64,000 nucleotides of DNA from contig NZ_JBLFER010000002.1 of NCBI RefSeq assembly GCF_047345145.1, positions 868,001-932,000 of the forward strand, given 5' to 3'. Shown here one piece after another: positions 1 through 9,882 of this stretch. Each line of letters opens with the position of its first letter. Within the stretch, counting starts at the first letter, position 1. Position numbers and translations under genes: made by a program. The stretch comes from Maribacter_C sp047345145 (GTDB taxonomy: Bacteria; Bacteroidota; Bacteroidia; Flavobacteriales; Flavobacteriaceae). A model generated the notes under the pieces. It was not told the origin of the DNA. It did not search any database and worked only from the letters and a program-made list of their open reading frames with translations.

Positions 1-1064
1 GTTGGATTGTTGTTGTAGATAATTGTCTTTGTCAATTTGTTGTTACTATCCATACTATTTAGGAACTTGGAGAGGCTACTTGCTTGCTGAAAATCCCCGA
101 TAGAATCCCATCCTGTATCTGGTCCTAGGTGGTCTAACATTCTACTGTTATTGTTGCGCAAGGCACCCAGATGAAATTGCTGTACCCAACCGAATTCGTG
201 GTACAACTCCGAAAGGAAAATAAGAATGGCACTTTGAAATTTAAGAACTTCCTCTTTTGAGAGATGTAATCCTTCGTGCTTCTTTTTAAATATAGCTTTC
301 ACTTCGGCTTCTGTAAAAGCTTCAGCATACATGTGCTCAAAACCATGGTCACATAAGCGGCATCCGTTGGCATGAAAGTATGCTACTCGATTGCGAAGTG
401 CATCACAAAGGCTATTATACGAATCAATATTTATCTCAGAAGCCTGAGCCAGTTTGGTTAAGTAATCGTTATACGAATCGCTTCCAATAAAAATGGCTTT
501 GTCTGGCCGAAAAGCCATGCTAACTTTTGTTTTGAATTCACTCTTTGCAAGCTTTTGATGATGTTCTAAGGAGTCTGTAGGGTCATCAGTAGTGCACAGG
601 GACTCCACATTCATTTTTGTCAAAAGATTTTGGACACTGAAAGCTTCCGTGTCTAATTTTTCGGCAATTTCGGTGTAAATCCTGTCTGCATTTTCGGAGC
701 TTAATAAATCAGATATTCCGAAGTATCGGTCCAATTCCATATGCGTCCAATGATACAATGGATTTCGCATGGTGTAAGGCACGGTACCTGCCCATTTTTG
801 AAATTTCTCTTGGTCCGAAGCTGAACCTGTAATATACTTTTCATCAATACCAAGAGTCCGCATAGCCCTCCATTTGTAATGGTCTTCACTGATCCATATC
901 TGGGTTATATTATCAAAAATCTTGTTTTCAGAAATTTCATTTGGCGGTAGATGATTATGATAATCTATAATCGGCATTTTACAAGCAAAATTATGATAGA
1001 GTTCTTCGGCAAATTTGTTCTCAAGAAGAAAATTAGAATGAATGAATTTCGAGTGCTGATCCAT
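1..1064 (-). CDS. uxaC: Glucuronate isomerase, 3' end outside window
   Basis: This gene runs off the left edge; 354 codons are visible of a family that is usually about 465-475 residues. The family isomerises D-glucuronate to D-fructuronate (and D-galacturonate to D-tagaturonate) in the cytoplasm at the start of hexuronate catabolism. The N-terminus carries the family motif IIDYHNHLPP, whose His36 and His38 belong to the amidohydrolase-type metal site. The motifs YHWTHMEL, CTTDDPTDSLEHH, FRPDKA, LCDHGFEHMYAE, FLSELYHEFGWVQQFHLGALRNN and KTIIYNNNP follow in the expected UxaC order, and there is no signal peptide. The ATG at 1064 is the first start before the conserved region. The next gene to the right is divergent and encodes a secreted DUF1080 protein, so the locus may belong to a polysaccharide or uronate utilisation region that continues to the left. 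That last point is inference. Confidence 0.95.
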   Translation of the reverse strand, partial: MDQHSKFIHSNFLLENKFAEELYHNFACKMPIIDYHNHLPPNEISENKIFDNITQIWISEDHYKWRAMRTLGIDEKYITGSASDQEKFQKWAGTVPYTMRNPLYHWTHMELDRYFGISDLLSSENADRIYTEIAEKLDTEAFSVQNLLTKMNVESLCTTDDPTDSLEHHQKLAKSEFKTKVSMAFRPDKAIFIGSDSYNDYLTKLAQASEINIDSYNSLCDALRNRVAYFHANGCRLCDHGFEHMYAEAFTEAEVKAIFKKKHEGLHLSKEEVLKFQSAILIFLSELYHEFGWVQQFHLGALRNNNSRMLDHLGPDTGWDSIGDFQQASSLSKFLNSMDSNNKLTKTIIYNNNP

Positions 1065-1087
1065 TTTTGAAGAATTTAAATAATATC

Positions 1088-1140
1088 AAAGTTGCAAAAA
1101 TGCATTTGTGAAGGTTATGACTAAAAAGTCAAGTTAAAAA
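1088..1140. promoter_or_regulatory. Candidate operators in the uxaC/DUF1080 divergent promoter region
   Basis: The 172-bp divergent intergenic region holds two short perfect inverted repeats: TGCA around AAAA at about 1093-1104, and TGACT around AAAA (TGACTAAAAAGTCA) at 1118-1131. Their position between divergent genes fits regulator binding, but short AT-rich palindromes are common by chance. No promoter was assigned. Confidence 0.25.
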
Positions 1141-1236
1141 TATTATTTTTAGTAACGCTTCTAAAGTAAAGTATTTAGGGTCTTTCTCGAGATAGGTTCT
1201 TCATAAAAAATATTTTAACCTTCAATCACACTCAAT

Positions 1237-2607
1237 ATGAAAATAAAATTGCAACTATTGATTTTTGCTTTGATTTCAACAATAACATTATCAGCTCAAG
1301 ATGGTTGGCAAGACCTTTTCAATGGAAAGGACTTCAATAACTTTGAACAACTCAATGGGAATGCTAACTACGAAGTGAGAAATGGAGAAATGGTAGGAAT
1401 TTCAAAATTGAATACTCCGAATAGTTTTCTAGCTACCAAACAGAAGTATGACAATTTTATTTTGGAATTCGAAGTATTAGTTGAGAATGGTTTGAATTCA
1501 GGAGTGCAGTTCAGAAGTATGAGTATTCCAGAATATAGTAATGGAAGAGTACACGGTTATCAATGTGAAATAGAAACGAGTTCTCGAAAATGGGCGGGAG
1601 GCGTTTATGACGAAGCGCGACAGGGATGGTTATATCCACTCACGAGAAACAAGAAAGGGCAAAATGCTTTTGTACCAGGAGAATGGAATCATTACCGAAT
1701 TGAAGCTATTGGTAACCAAATTCGAACTTGGGTTAATGATATACAATGTGCAAATCTAGTGGATGATACAACTGCGGAAGGTTTTATTGCTTTTCAGGTT
1801 CATGGAATCAGTGAAGAAAGTCAGGAGGGTAAAACTGTAAGATGGAAGAATGTCAAAATTAAAACCAAGGATTTAGAGAGCTCAAGAAGAGCTTCTGATG
1901 CTGAAGTTCCAGAAATTAGTTATTTGACTAATCAGCTTACTCAAGATGAAATTCGTAAGGGTTGGCGTTTGCTTTGGGACGGAAAATCCAACAATGGATG
2001 GCGAGGCGCAAAGCTCAATACTTTTCCAGAAAAGGGATGGGAAATGAAGGATGGAATACTAACAGTATCTGCCGCTGATGGTGGAGAATCAAGTAATGGT
2101 GGTGATATAGTCACGTTAGATACATTTAGCAATTTTGAATTGAGTATTGATTTTAAAATAACCGAAGGCGCAAATAGTGGAATTAAATATTTTGTGGATT
2201 CAGAATTAAATAAAGGAGAAGGATCTGCGATAGGGTTGGAGTTTCAGATACTTGATGATCAAAAACATGCTGATGCCAAACAAGGCAAGAATGGTAATCG
2301 AACAGTTGGTTCTTTATATGATCTAATACGCGCAGAAAATCTTAGTAATTCTCGAGGGAAGAACTTTAAAGGTGTTGGAAAATGGAACAACGCCAGAATT
2401 GTTGTGAATAATGGTCATGTTGAGCATTGGCTAAATCAAGTTAAAGTTGTAGAGTTCGATCGATTCAGTCAAATTTTCGCAGCTTTGGTAGAGAAAAGCA
2501 AATATGAGCGATGGAAAAATTTTGGCCGTATTCCAGAAGGACTATTGCTACTTCAAGATCATGGTAATGAAGTTTCTTTTCGCAGTATTAAGGTGCGAGA
2601 GTTTTAG
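1237..2607 (+). CDS. Secreted DUF1080 (3-keto-disaccharide hydrolase-like) protein, two domains
   Basis: The protein has 456 residues with a Sec signal peptide (hydrophobic stretch, likely cut after LSA near residue 20). It contains two DUF1080 domains: one at about 22-210 beginning DGWQDLFNGKDFNNFEQLNG, and one at about 240-456 beginning GWRLLWDGKSNNGWRG. The second shows the typical F-KITEGANSGIKYFV beta-sandwich core. Domains of this fold (concanavalin-like jelly roll) were first known only as DUF1080. Some members act on 3-keto-glycosides, and others are probably carbohydrate-binding. The pairing with divergent uxaC suggests a role in sugar utilisation in the periplasm or on the surface, which is inference. 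It ends 54 bp from the convergent response-regulator gene. Confidence 0.9.
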   Translation: MKIKLQLLIFALISTITLSAQDGWQDLFNGKDFNNFEQLNGNANYEVRNGEMVGISKLNTPNSFLATKQKYDNFILEFEVLVENGLNSGVQFRSMSIPEYSNGRVHGYQCEIETSSRKWAGGVYDEARQGWLYPLTRNKKGQNAFVPGEWNHYRIEAIGNQIRTWVNDIQCANLVDDTTAEGFIAFQVHGISEESQEGKTVRWKNVKIKTKDLESSRRASDAEVPEISYLTNQLTQDEIRKGWRLLWDGKSNNGWRGAKLNTFPEKGWEMKDGILTVSAADGGESSNGGDIVTLDTFSNFELSIDFKITEGANSGIKYFVDSELNKGEGSAIGLEFQILDDQKHADAKQGKNGNRTVGSLYDLIRAENLSNSRGKNFKGVGKWNNARIVVNNGHVEHWLNQVKVVEFDRFSQIFAALVEKSKYERWKNFGRIPEGLLLLQDHGNEVSFRSIKVREF

Positions 2608-2661
2608 ATTTTCACAAAGATAGTTTAGAAACAATTATCTGTTAAAACGTGTAGTAAATAG

Positions 2662-3297
2662 TTAAATCAACTTACGCTCTACGGCAATTTTAATTAGAGA
2701 AGCGGCATTGGAAACCTCTAATTTTTGCATGAGGTTTCGCCGATGTGTTTCAACCGTCAACGGACTAATAAAAAGCTCTTCGGCAATAATATTAGTGGTC
2801 TTACCATCGGCTATCAAACGAAGAATATGAGTTTCCCTTCGTGTAAGTTTTGGAAGGTCTTTGCTCTCTTGAGTTACCGAATCAGCTAAGATTTTTTGGA
2901 CTTCACTTCCAAAGTAGAAGTTTCCATCGTTTACCTGAGTTATTGCATTTGCCAATTCATCAGAAGTAGCATTTTTTAATAGATACCCTTTAACACCATT
3001 CTTAATCATTTGATTTATGATGCTAGGCTCACTGTAGGTGCTAAGTCCTAATATTTTGATAGTAGCTCTTTTATCAAGAATAAACTTAACCATTTCTACT
3101 CCGTTGATGTCCGGAAGGTTGACATCCAATAGGATAACATCTACGATTTCTTTTTCGAGGAATTCAAGAGTATCTTTTCCATTGGTGAAATGGGTTTTGA
3201 CTTCCACAGAAGTGTTATCGCTTAAAAGCGTTTTCAGACCCTCTATCACCATAGGGTGATCATCTACGATAAGGACACTAATAGGTTTATGCTGCAT
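2662..3297 (-). CDS. NarL/FixJ-type response regulator (system 1)
   Basis: This is a 211-residue response regulator. The receiver domain (about 6-125) has the acidic pair VDDHP near residues 11-12, the phospho-acceptor Asp58 in LLDVNLPDINGVE, and the later Thr/Ser and Lys (GVKGYLLKN). The LuxR-type HTH (about 145-205) contains LTRRETHILRLIADGKTTN and SPLTVETHRRNLMQKL. I start at the ATG at 3297, which overlaps the kinase stop by 11 bp, because a longer frame to 3354 would add residues the receiver fold does not need. It is translationally coupled to the sensor kinase upstream and paralogous to the regulator at 12811. The likely targets are the divergent lipoprotein/M4 protease operon and its own operon, through the palindrome at 5368. 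Confidence 0.93.
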   Translation of the reverse strand: MQHKPISVLIVDDHPMVIEGLKTLLSDNTSVEVKTHFTNGKDTLEFLEKEIVDVILLDVNLPDINGVEMVKFILDKRATIKILGLSTYSEPSIINQMIKNGVKGYLLKNATSDELANAITQVNDGNFYFGSEVQKILADSVTQESKDLPKLTRRETHILRLIADGKTTNIIAEELFISPLTVETHRRNLMQKLEVSNAASLIKIAVERKLI

Positions 3298-5293
3298 CGA
3301 TGTTAAGGTGTACGTTGACTGTTGTGCCTTCATTTTCTTCGCTTTCAAAATCAATATTACCTTTTAAATAGGCCACTCTTGTTTGCAGGTTGGATAGGCC
3401 CATACCTGAATCTTTTTTCTTTAAGCTTTTGCTTTTATCAAAACCAATACCATTGTCTTCAACGGTGATATCGACTTGACTGCCTTCACGCATATACTGC
3501 ACCAAGACTTCTGTCGCTTTCGCATGTTTTACAGCGTTGTTAATCAATTCTTGAATCACACGGTACATGGTTACTTGTTGGTTGATGTTGATGCCTTTAT
3601 CGCTCCCGTAAAATTGTAAAGTAACCTTGGTTTCACTGCCAGTCATACTACTGCAATAATCTTTTAGGGCAGCTTGAAGTCCAAATTTAACCAAGGTTTC
3701 TGGCATCATGTTTCGCGCGACACTTCGCAATTCCGTTAGCGAATCATTCAAATCTTTCATCACTTTTTGCAATTGTTTCTTCGGATATTCTTTAGGCTCG
3801 TCTTTATCTAATTTAGATAGATTCATGCTAATACCTGAAAGTCTTCCACCTAATCCATCATGTAAATCAATAGCTAAACGTTTGCGTTCCTTCTCTTGCC
3901 CTTCTATCATGGCAGAAAATATTTTGTTTTGTTGTTCTTGTTTGAGAAGTTGTATCTCTCCTTCTCGCATTTGTTCCTTCTTATGAACCTTAGCCAACTT
4001 TCTTTTATAAAAGTAGTATCCGCTAAAGAGCAACAAGCCTAGAATACTTATAATACCTCCTAATAAATACGCTTGAGATTTTTTCTTTTCTAGCGAAAGT
4101 GCAGACTCATTTTTTTCATTTTGAAGGGTTAATATTTCTTTTTCTTTTTTAGCAATTTTATACTGAGCTTCTAAATTTTTCATGTCCGAACCCAAATTAT
4201 CAAGTCGCATACTTTCTATAGCCTTAACATATTGGTTTAATTGATTATAAGCCTTCTTATAATTGTTAAGATTAGCTTCGTATTGTGCTAATTTGAAATA
4301 GGAATTAACGATATCTTCTTTTGAGTGATCATTATCCCGAAAATTTAAATATTTTAAGGTAAACTCTCTTGCCTTCTGGTAATTACCCATTTTCTCATAA
4401 ATTCCCGCGAATCTTTGATATAATAATTTGAGATAGTTGCTTTTTGAGTTTAAAGGAAAGTATTCTCTGGCTTTGTTTAGGGCATCTATTCCTTTATCAT
4501 ATTCACTTATGCCACCGTAATAAAGGCCTAACTCACCATAATAACTAGGTGAGTAGAACGAATTGGGTATTTTGTCTAGATTCTTCTTTGCGATATCCAA
4601 TACCTCTTTCATTTTCGGTAAGGAGTCCATGCTATACAGGCATGGTGAAAACGCCAAACTGTGATACACCATATCTTCTGGTCCGCCAATCTCTTCAAAT
4701 TGTTTTTGACCTATGATGAATAAGTCGTATGCATTTTTCAAGGCCATCATATTGCTATATTTGATAGCTAGATTTGTATTACCATTGGCCACGAACATTT
4801 TATCACCCAAACGCTCTGCAATTGGCACTGTCATGGTAGCATATTCAATTTCTTTTTCCACATTTCCCTCATAGCCGTATGCCACCCCTAAGTTGTATAG
4901 ACCTCTCAACCATAATCTAACATTTTCCTTTGTGGAGTCTTTTTTGATAAGCTTATCGGCTAATGCATTCCCTTTCTCGTAGTGCTTTTTTGCATTATCA
5001 ATATCAAAATAGTCTGCGTAACCACCAGCCAAATTGATGTTTGCTTTGGCCATTCCTTTTAAGTACCCTATTTCTTCGCTGAGCTTTAAGGCTTTGAAGC
5101 CAGTTTCAAAACATTTTAAGGAGTCTACACCACCATATAATTTGGTCAGTTCCGCCAGGGCAAGTACGCGAGTAGTATCCTGTGCTTTTTGAGAAAGTAT
5201 ATTTTCTAAGCTATCTATTTTTGATTCGCGTCCAGTTTGCGCATTCACACAACATGCAAAAAGCAAAATACAGATGAAGGATACAAATCTCAT
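3287..5293 (-). CDS. TPR-containing sensor histidine kinase (system 1)
   Basis: The protein has 668 residues. A signal peptide (1-18, ending VNAQ) is followed by a periplasmic sensor of tetratricopeptide-like helical repeats (about 20-390), a coiled stretch, one transmembrane helix (about 407-426, AYLLGGIISILGLLLFSGYY), then a cytoplasmic HisKA_3 dimerisation domain and an HATPase domain. The phospho-acceptor is His478 in AIDLHDGLGG. The N box is QELINNAVKHAKA, and the G boxes are VEDNGIGFD and GMGLSNLQTRV. This layout is the usual Bacteroidota NarX/DesK-like kinase with a periplasmic TPR sensor; the ligand is unknown. The 11-bp overlap with the regulator makes a two-gene operon, and the protein is a close paralogue of the kinase at 13440. 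Confidence 0.93.
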   Translation of the reverse strand: MRFVSFICILLFACCVNAQTGRESKIDSLENILSQKAQDTTRVLALAELTKLYGGVDSLKCFETGFKALKLSEEIGYLKGMAKANINLAGGYADYFDIDNAKKHYEKGNALADKLIKKDSTKENVRLWLRGLYNLGVAYGYEGNVEKEIEYATMTVPIAERLGDKMFVANGNTNLAIKYSNMMALKNAYDLFIIGQKQFEEIGGPEDMVYHSLAFSPCLYSMDSLPKMKEVLDIAKKNLDKIPNSFYSPSYYGELGLYYGGISEYDKGIDALNKAREYFPLNSKSNYLKLLYQRFAGIYEKMGNYQKAREFTLKYLNFRDNDHSKEDIVNSYFKLAQYEANLNNYKKAYNQLNQYVKAIESMRLDNLGSDMKNLEAQYKIAKKEKEILTLQNEKNESALSLEKKKSQAYLLGGIISILGLLLFSGYYFYKRKLAKVHKKEQMREGEIQLLKQEQQNKIFSAMIEGQEKERKRLAIDLHDGLGGRLSGISMNLSKLDKDEPKEYPKKQLQKVMKDLNDSLTELRSVARNMMPETLVKFGLQAALKDYCSSMTGSETKVTLQFYGSDKGININQQVTMYRVIQELINNAVKHAKATEVLVQYMREGSQVDITVEDNGIGFDKSKSLKKKDSGMGLSNLQTRVAYLKGNIDFESEENEGTTVNVHLNIDAA

Positions 5294-5367
5294 GGTTGTG
5301 GTTTGTTGATTTTGTTAACCCCAATATAGTACAACTATACCGTACTATAAACACCATACATTTAATA

Positions 5368-5394
5368 TACTGGAAAACCAGTAGAAAAAAATAC
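5368..5394. promoter_or_regulatory. Shared palindromic operator, copy 1
   Basis: A 16-bp perfect palindrome, TACTGGAAAACCAGTA (6-bp arms, AAAA centre), is followed by GAAAAAAATAC. It sits 75 bp upstream of sensor kinase 1 and 107 bp upstream of the divergent lipoprotein gene. The same arrangement recurs at 12004 and 15505, only in the promoter regions of genes next to the two two-component systems, so it is a good candidate binding site for one or both NarL-type regulators. Confidence 0.6.
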
Positions 5395-5500
5395 AATCAA
5401 CAGGGTATTTCTTTGAGGATAGGTTTTATATACTTTGGTCCTATCATAAAATTGGTGTTTTCAATTCGTATGAAATCAACAATTTTTAAACTAACAACCG

Positions 5501-5920
5501 ATGCGACCTATTTTCCTTTTTAGTCTCTTTTCAATAGTTCTTTTTAGTTGCAAATCTCAGCAGTATACTCTTGACACTTTACCTGAAAAACAACTGGTTT
5601 TTGGTAGAGGAGGGGGCATATCTGGAGAGGTAACTACCTATGTAGTGCTAGAAAACGGGCAGGTATTCTACAATAACTCTTTGACTAAAGAGCATACTGA
5701 AATTGAAAACATTGGTAAGAAGGAAGCCATGACTTGTTTTCGAAAGATGGATTCACTTCGACTTTCTGAGATGAATTTTGACCATCCTGGTAACATGTAT
5801 TATTTCTTAGAAGAAGTTAACGGAGAAGAACGGTATCGCGTGACTTGGGGTTCAAAAGACCATGAAGTGTCAAGAGAGTGCAAAGACTTTTACAAAGAAC
5901 TTAGAACAACTATAAAATAA
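5501..5920 (+). CDS. Small lipoprotein of unknown function
   Basis: The protein has 139 residues with an SPII signal (lipobox LFSC, Cys17). The mature part is predicted beta-rich, with KQLVFGRGGGISGEVTTYVV near the start and a C-terminal segment YRVTWGSKDHEV. I do not recognise a named family. It resembles short FAD/'protealysin inhibitor-like' emfourin-type proteins, which typically precede M4 proteases, in its glycine-rich start (FGRGGGISG) and in its position. That makes a role as inhibitor or partner of the protease 5 bp downstream a reasonable inference, but not one the sequence proves. It is the first gene of a four-gene plus-strand operon, downstream of the palindrome at 5368. Confidence 0.75.
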   Translation: MRPIFLFSLFSIVLFSCKSQQYTLDTLPEKQLVFGRGGGISGEVTTYVVLENGQVFYNNSLTKEHTEIENIGKKEAMTCFRKMDSLRLSEMNFDHPGNMYYFLEEVNGEERYRVTWGSKDHEVSRECKDFYKELRTTIK

Positions 5921-5925
5921 TTTTC

Positions 5926-8900
5926 ATGAAGAAACAACTACTATTATTTCTCTTCGGATTTGTACTAGTCGGGGTATCAGCCATTGCTCAAGATACCTTT
6001 GATGATAAGAAGCGGGCTTCATCTACTGCGGCAAAAACGTCTCAAGGTGCCAGTTTTGATTTTTCAAAATTAGATGTAAAAGCAAAGCAAAGTATCATTT
6101 CGAAAGGAAGAACAAATTATCAGATGCCTTCGGTTTTCAATTTGAGCGGCTCCCCTTCGTTGTACGAACACAAGGTCTTAAAATCGTCTGAAGCTGGGCT
6201 TCCTGTATTCATTGAAAGTAAAGCAACTGAAGCAGCCAAAATATCTGCTAAAAGTCAATCTAATGAAACTGTGGGAATACAGTATTTAGAGGATATTAAA
6301 GGCATTCTTCGTGTTGCCAATCCTTCCGAAGAATTTAAAAATATTTCTAAGAAAGTAGATGATTTGGGGCAGACGCATATTAAAATGCAGCAGGTCTACA
6401 AAGGTGTCAAAGTATATGGTAGCGAGGTCGTGCTACACCTAGACAAGAAGAGACAGGTACAAGCCTTCAACGGTAGAAGTAAACCCACACCCAAGTTGGA
6501 AAGCGTTACGCCTAAAATCTCATTTCAAAATGCACTCTCAACTATTGAAAATGATTTGGGTAAAGCCTTACCAAAATCAAATAGGGCTAAATCAGAACTA
6601 AATGACTTACTGACTCCCTCTGCACCAGAGGAAGAATTGGTTATTTATTCTTTCAATGGTCAAGATGTTTTGACAAGACATATCACCGTTTTTCCTACGG
6701 CAATTGACCGCTGGGAATATTTTATAGATGCAAATACAGGTAAGGTTATAGACAAGTATTACCATACCTGTAAGTTTCATCCAGATTTGGAAGAAGCACA
6801 TGTTGAAAATAATAACGTTAAAATTTTAGCGCCACCTAGCAACACAAGTGGTGCTGATTTAAATGGCGTAACCCGTCAGTTAAATACATGGAACAATGGC
6901 ACCCAAAACTATTTAATCGATACTTCAAAACCGATGTTCAATGGAGGGCAATCTCAACTGCCCGATAATCCTGTGGGTGGTATCATGACTTTAGATTTGA
7001 GGGGTGAAGCTCCTGCAGAAGGGGTGCAAATCTTTCATGTAATTTCTAGTGGGAATACTTGGAATAATGCCAATGGAGTTTCGGCGCACTACAACGCTGA
7101 TGTATCCTATGAATATTTTAGAACGAATTTCAATCGAAATTCCATCAACGGTGAAGGTGGTAGTGTTATCTCATTTATTAATGTAGGTAATCCAGATACG
7201 GGTGGTGGCTATGATAATGCCTTTTGGAATGGTAAAGCCATGTTTTATGGTAGTGGTGATAGAGCGTTTACGCCTTTAGCAGGTGGCTTAGATGTAGGCG
7301 GACACGAAATGTCTCACGGTGTTATCGGTAATACCGCCAATCTTGAGTATAGAAATCAGTCTGGTGCACTCAACGAGTCGTTTGCTGATATTTTCGGAGT
7401 AATGATTGATCGCGATGATTGGACACTTGGAGAAGATATTGTCACTAATCTATTTCCTTCAGGGGCGATGCGCGATATGCAGAATCCCAATAACGGAGCC
7501 AACGCCGATGGGCAGATTGGATGGCAACCCAAAGACATGTCAGAGTTTGTAGTTACTACTCGAGATAATGGTGGTGTCCATATCAATAGTGGAATACCAA
7601 ACCGGGCATACTATTTATTTGCTACATCCATTGGAAAAGAGAAAGCTGAACAAATCTACTACCGTGCCTTGGATAATTACTTGACAGTTTCTTCACAGTT
7701 TATTGATTTACGACTGGCTGTTATTCGTTCAGCGACAGATATACATGGGGCAGGTTCAGCTGAGGTGCAAGCAGCAGAATCAGCTTTTGATACGGTTGGT
7801 ATTACAGATGGAGAAGCAACGGATACTGAGAACGACATTCCTGTAGCGAACGGAGATGAATTTATTTTAAGTCTTGATATAAGAGATACCGACCCGAACA
7901 CACTTTATTTGTCTGATACGAATGGGCAGAACTTTGTTCCGTTAACCACAACGCGGGTACTTCGCAAACCTAGTGTTGCCGATGATGGTAGCTTTGCCAT
8001 TTTTGTGACTGAAAACAATACAGTGAATGCGGTTGTTCTAGATGCTAATAATTCTGAGGAATCGGTGCTTTCTGACCAACAAATTTGGTCTCAGGTGGCA
8101 CTTTCGAAAGATGGTACAAAGCTGGCTGCCATTCGAAATGACCAGGATAATATCATTTATATCTCAGATTTGGTAAGTGGCGAGTCAAGGGCTTTCGAAC
8201 TCTTTAACCCAACCACTTCAGATACTGGTGCGACTACGGGTGAAGTGCTTTATCCTGATGCTATTGAATGGGATTATTCTGGGGAGGTTTTGATTTATGA
8301 TGCCTTAAATCGAATTGATAATGCCACGGGTGCTGATATTGACTATTGGGATGTTGGAGCCCTAAGGGTTTGGGATAATCAAGGCAATACCTTCGGCGAT
8401 GGTAGCATTCAAAAGCTTTTTAGTAACCTGCCAGAAGGCGTTAGTGTAGGTAACCCCTCTTTTTCAAAAACTTCAGGCAATGTATTGGCATTCGATGTTT
8501 TTGATGAGAATACCGATACGTATGAAGTAATTGCTGTGAACATAGAAACTGGGGATATTCGAACGGTATATCAGAATAATAAACTAGGCTTCCCGAATTA
8601 TTCAAAGACTGATGAGCAATTGATTTTTGATTCTTTCAATAATGGTGATGAAGATATTTTGTCCATAAATATGGCTGCTGATAAAATTAGTCCGTCAGGA
8701 AATCCGTCCGAACTTATTCCCAATGGAAAATGGGGTATCTGGTATACCGTGGGTCAGCGAAGCACTTTAAGTAGCGAAAAAGAAATTACTGACTTTAGGT
8801 TTAATGTGGTCAATCCTTCTGCGGTAGGTGTGATTAATGGCACTCAAATATCCGTTGATCTTCCCACAAATATCAACAGACAAAATCTGGTGGCAACTTT

Positions 8901-9882
8901 TGCCAATTCTGCCAAGGCAACTGTTTCGATTGCTGGTACGGCACAGCAAAGTGGTGTAAATATAAATGACTTTACAAATGCGGTGGTGTATCGTGTTACA
9001 GCTGAGGATGGTTCAACAAAAGACTTTACTGTTACTATTGGAACGGCTGGACCGACCAATCCTGATGATGCTGATGGGGATGGTGTTTTAGACGGAGAAG
9101 ACCAATGCCCTAATACGCCGCCAAACACAACGGTAGATGCCACGGGTTGTGAGATTTTCTCTTTACCCGCAGATAATTTTAGAGTACGATCAAAAGGAGA
9201 ATCTTGTAGAAATAGTAATAACGGAAGCATTGAAATCACCGCCATTGCAAACTATAGTTATACGGCAATAATTACAGGTAATGGCGTGAATGCTTCTGGA
9301 GATTTTACAAATACAGGTGCAATTCTTGAAGATTTACAAGGCGGCACCTATAAAGTGTGTATTACGGTGCAAGGTCAAGCAAGCTATGAGAATTGCTTTG
9401 ATGTTGTGGTTGCAGAACCTGAGGCTCTTTCAGTTTCTTCTAGAACGGATTTAACGGCTCGAACAGTTACACTTAATTTGGCGGGGAGTTATTTGTATAC
9501 CATCAATCTGAACGATGAGGTCTTCACTACCTCTGATACGGAGATTACACTTGCTATAAAATCGGACGTGACAAAACTCACTGTGAAAACAGAAAAGGAT
9601 TGTCAAGGAGTTTATGAGGAAACGATTGACTTAGGTGCGAAAGTAGTGGTGTACCCGAACCCGGTAAGTTTAGGAGAAATTACGGTTCAGTTTAGTAGTG
9701 CATCCGAAGAAAAAACAAGTGTGCAACTGAACACTTTTGATGGAAGGGTAGTGATGCAAAAAATGGTAGAAGCTGGCGAAACGAGCATACGATTAAACGC
9801 CGATGATTTACAAACCGGAATGTATCTGTTATACGTTACGGTAAATGGAACGACAGAATCTTATAAAATTATTAAACAATGA
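5926..9882 (+). CDS. Secreted M4 (thermolysin-like) metalloprotease with beta-propeller and T9SS sorting domain
   Basis: The protein has 1318 residues. In order: signal peptide (1-21), FTP/PepSY-type propeptide (about 60-200), M4 catalytic domain (about 300-480) and M4 C-terminal helical domain (about 480-630). Zinc and catalytic residues are visible: H460-E-M-S-H464, the third ligand Glu484 in LNESFADIFG, and the catalytic His552 in GGVHINSGIPNRAYY. After the protease come TolB/WD40-like propeller repeats (about 650-950), a beta domain with KDFTVTIG (about 955-1045), a thrombospondin type-3 calcium motif DADGDGVLDGEDQCPNTP (about 1048-1080), a SprB/Ig-like part, and a type A T9SS sorting domain (about 1240-1318; VVYPNPV, LQTGMYLLYV). 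It is therefore probably exported by T9SS and displayed on the surface. It is much longer than plain thermolysin because of these additions. Confidence 0.95.
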   Translation: MKKQLLLFLFGFVLVGVSAIAQDTFDDKKRASSTAAKTSQGASFDFSKLDVKAKQSIISKGRTNYQMPSVFNLSGSPSLYEHKVLKSSEAGLPVFIESKATEAAKISAKSQSNETVGIQYLEDIKGILRVANPSEEFKNISKKVDDLGQTHIKMQQVYKGVKVYGSEVVLHLDKKRQVQAFNGRSKPTPKLESVTPKISFQNALSTIENDLGKALPKSNRAKSELNDLLTPSAPEEELVIYSFNGQDVLTRHITVFPTAIDRWEYFIDANTGKVIDKYYHTCKFHPDLEEAHVENNNVKILAPPSNTSGADLNGVTRQLNTWNNGTQNYLIDTSKPMFNGGQSQLPDNPVGGIMTLDLRGEAPAEGVQIFHVISSGNTWNNANGVSAHYNADVSYEYFRTNFNRNSINGEGGSVISFINVGNPDTGGGYDNAFWNGKAMFYGSGDRAFTPLAGGLDVGGHEMSHGVIGNTANLEYRNQSGALNESFADIFGVMIDRDDWTLGEDIVTNLFPSGAMRDMQNPNNGANADGQIGWQPKDMSEFVVTTRDNGGVHINSGIPNRAYYLFATSIGKEKAEQIYYRALDNYLTVSSQFIDLRLAVIRSATDIHGAGSAEVQAAESAFDTVGITDGEATDTENDIPVANGDEFILSLDIRDTDPNTLYLSDTNGQNFVPLTTTRVLRKPSVADDGSFAIFVTENNTVNAVVLDANNSEESVLSDQQIWSQVALSKDGTKLAAIRNDQDNIIYISDLVSGESRAFELFNPTTSDTGATTGEVLYPDAIEWDYSGEVLIYDALNRIDNATGADIDYWDVGALRVWDNQGNTFGDGSIQKLFSNLPEGVSVGNPSFSKTSGNVLAFDVFDENTDTYEVIAVNIETGDIRTVYQNNKLGFPNYSKTDEQLIFDSFNNGDEDILSINMAADKISPSGNPSELIPNGKWGIWYTVGQRSTLSSEKEITDFRFNVVNPSAVGVINGTQISVDLPTNINRQNLVATFANSAKATVSIAGTAQQSGVNINDFTNAVVYRVTAEDGSTKDFTVTIGTAGPTNPDDADGDGVLDGEDQCPNTPPNTTVDATGCEIFSLPADNFRVRSKGESCRNSNNGSIEITAIANYSYTAIITGNGVNASGDFTNTGAILEDLQGGTYKVCITVQGQASYENCFDVVVAEPEALSVSSRTDLTARTVTLNLAGSYLYTINLNDEVFTTSDTEITLAIKSDVTKLTVKTEKDCQGVYEETIDLGAKVVVYPNPVSLGEITVQFSSASEEKTSVQLNTFDGRVVMQKMVEAGETSIRLNADDLQTGMYLLYVTVNGTTESYKIIKQ

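Noticed and set aside
3298..3354. Longer start for response regulator 1
   Set aside because: The extra 19 residues would lie deep inside the kinase gene and precede the receiver fold, which begins directly after the ATG at 3297; the paralogue also starts at that point.
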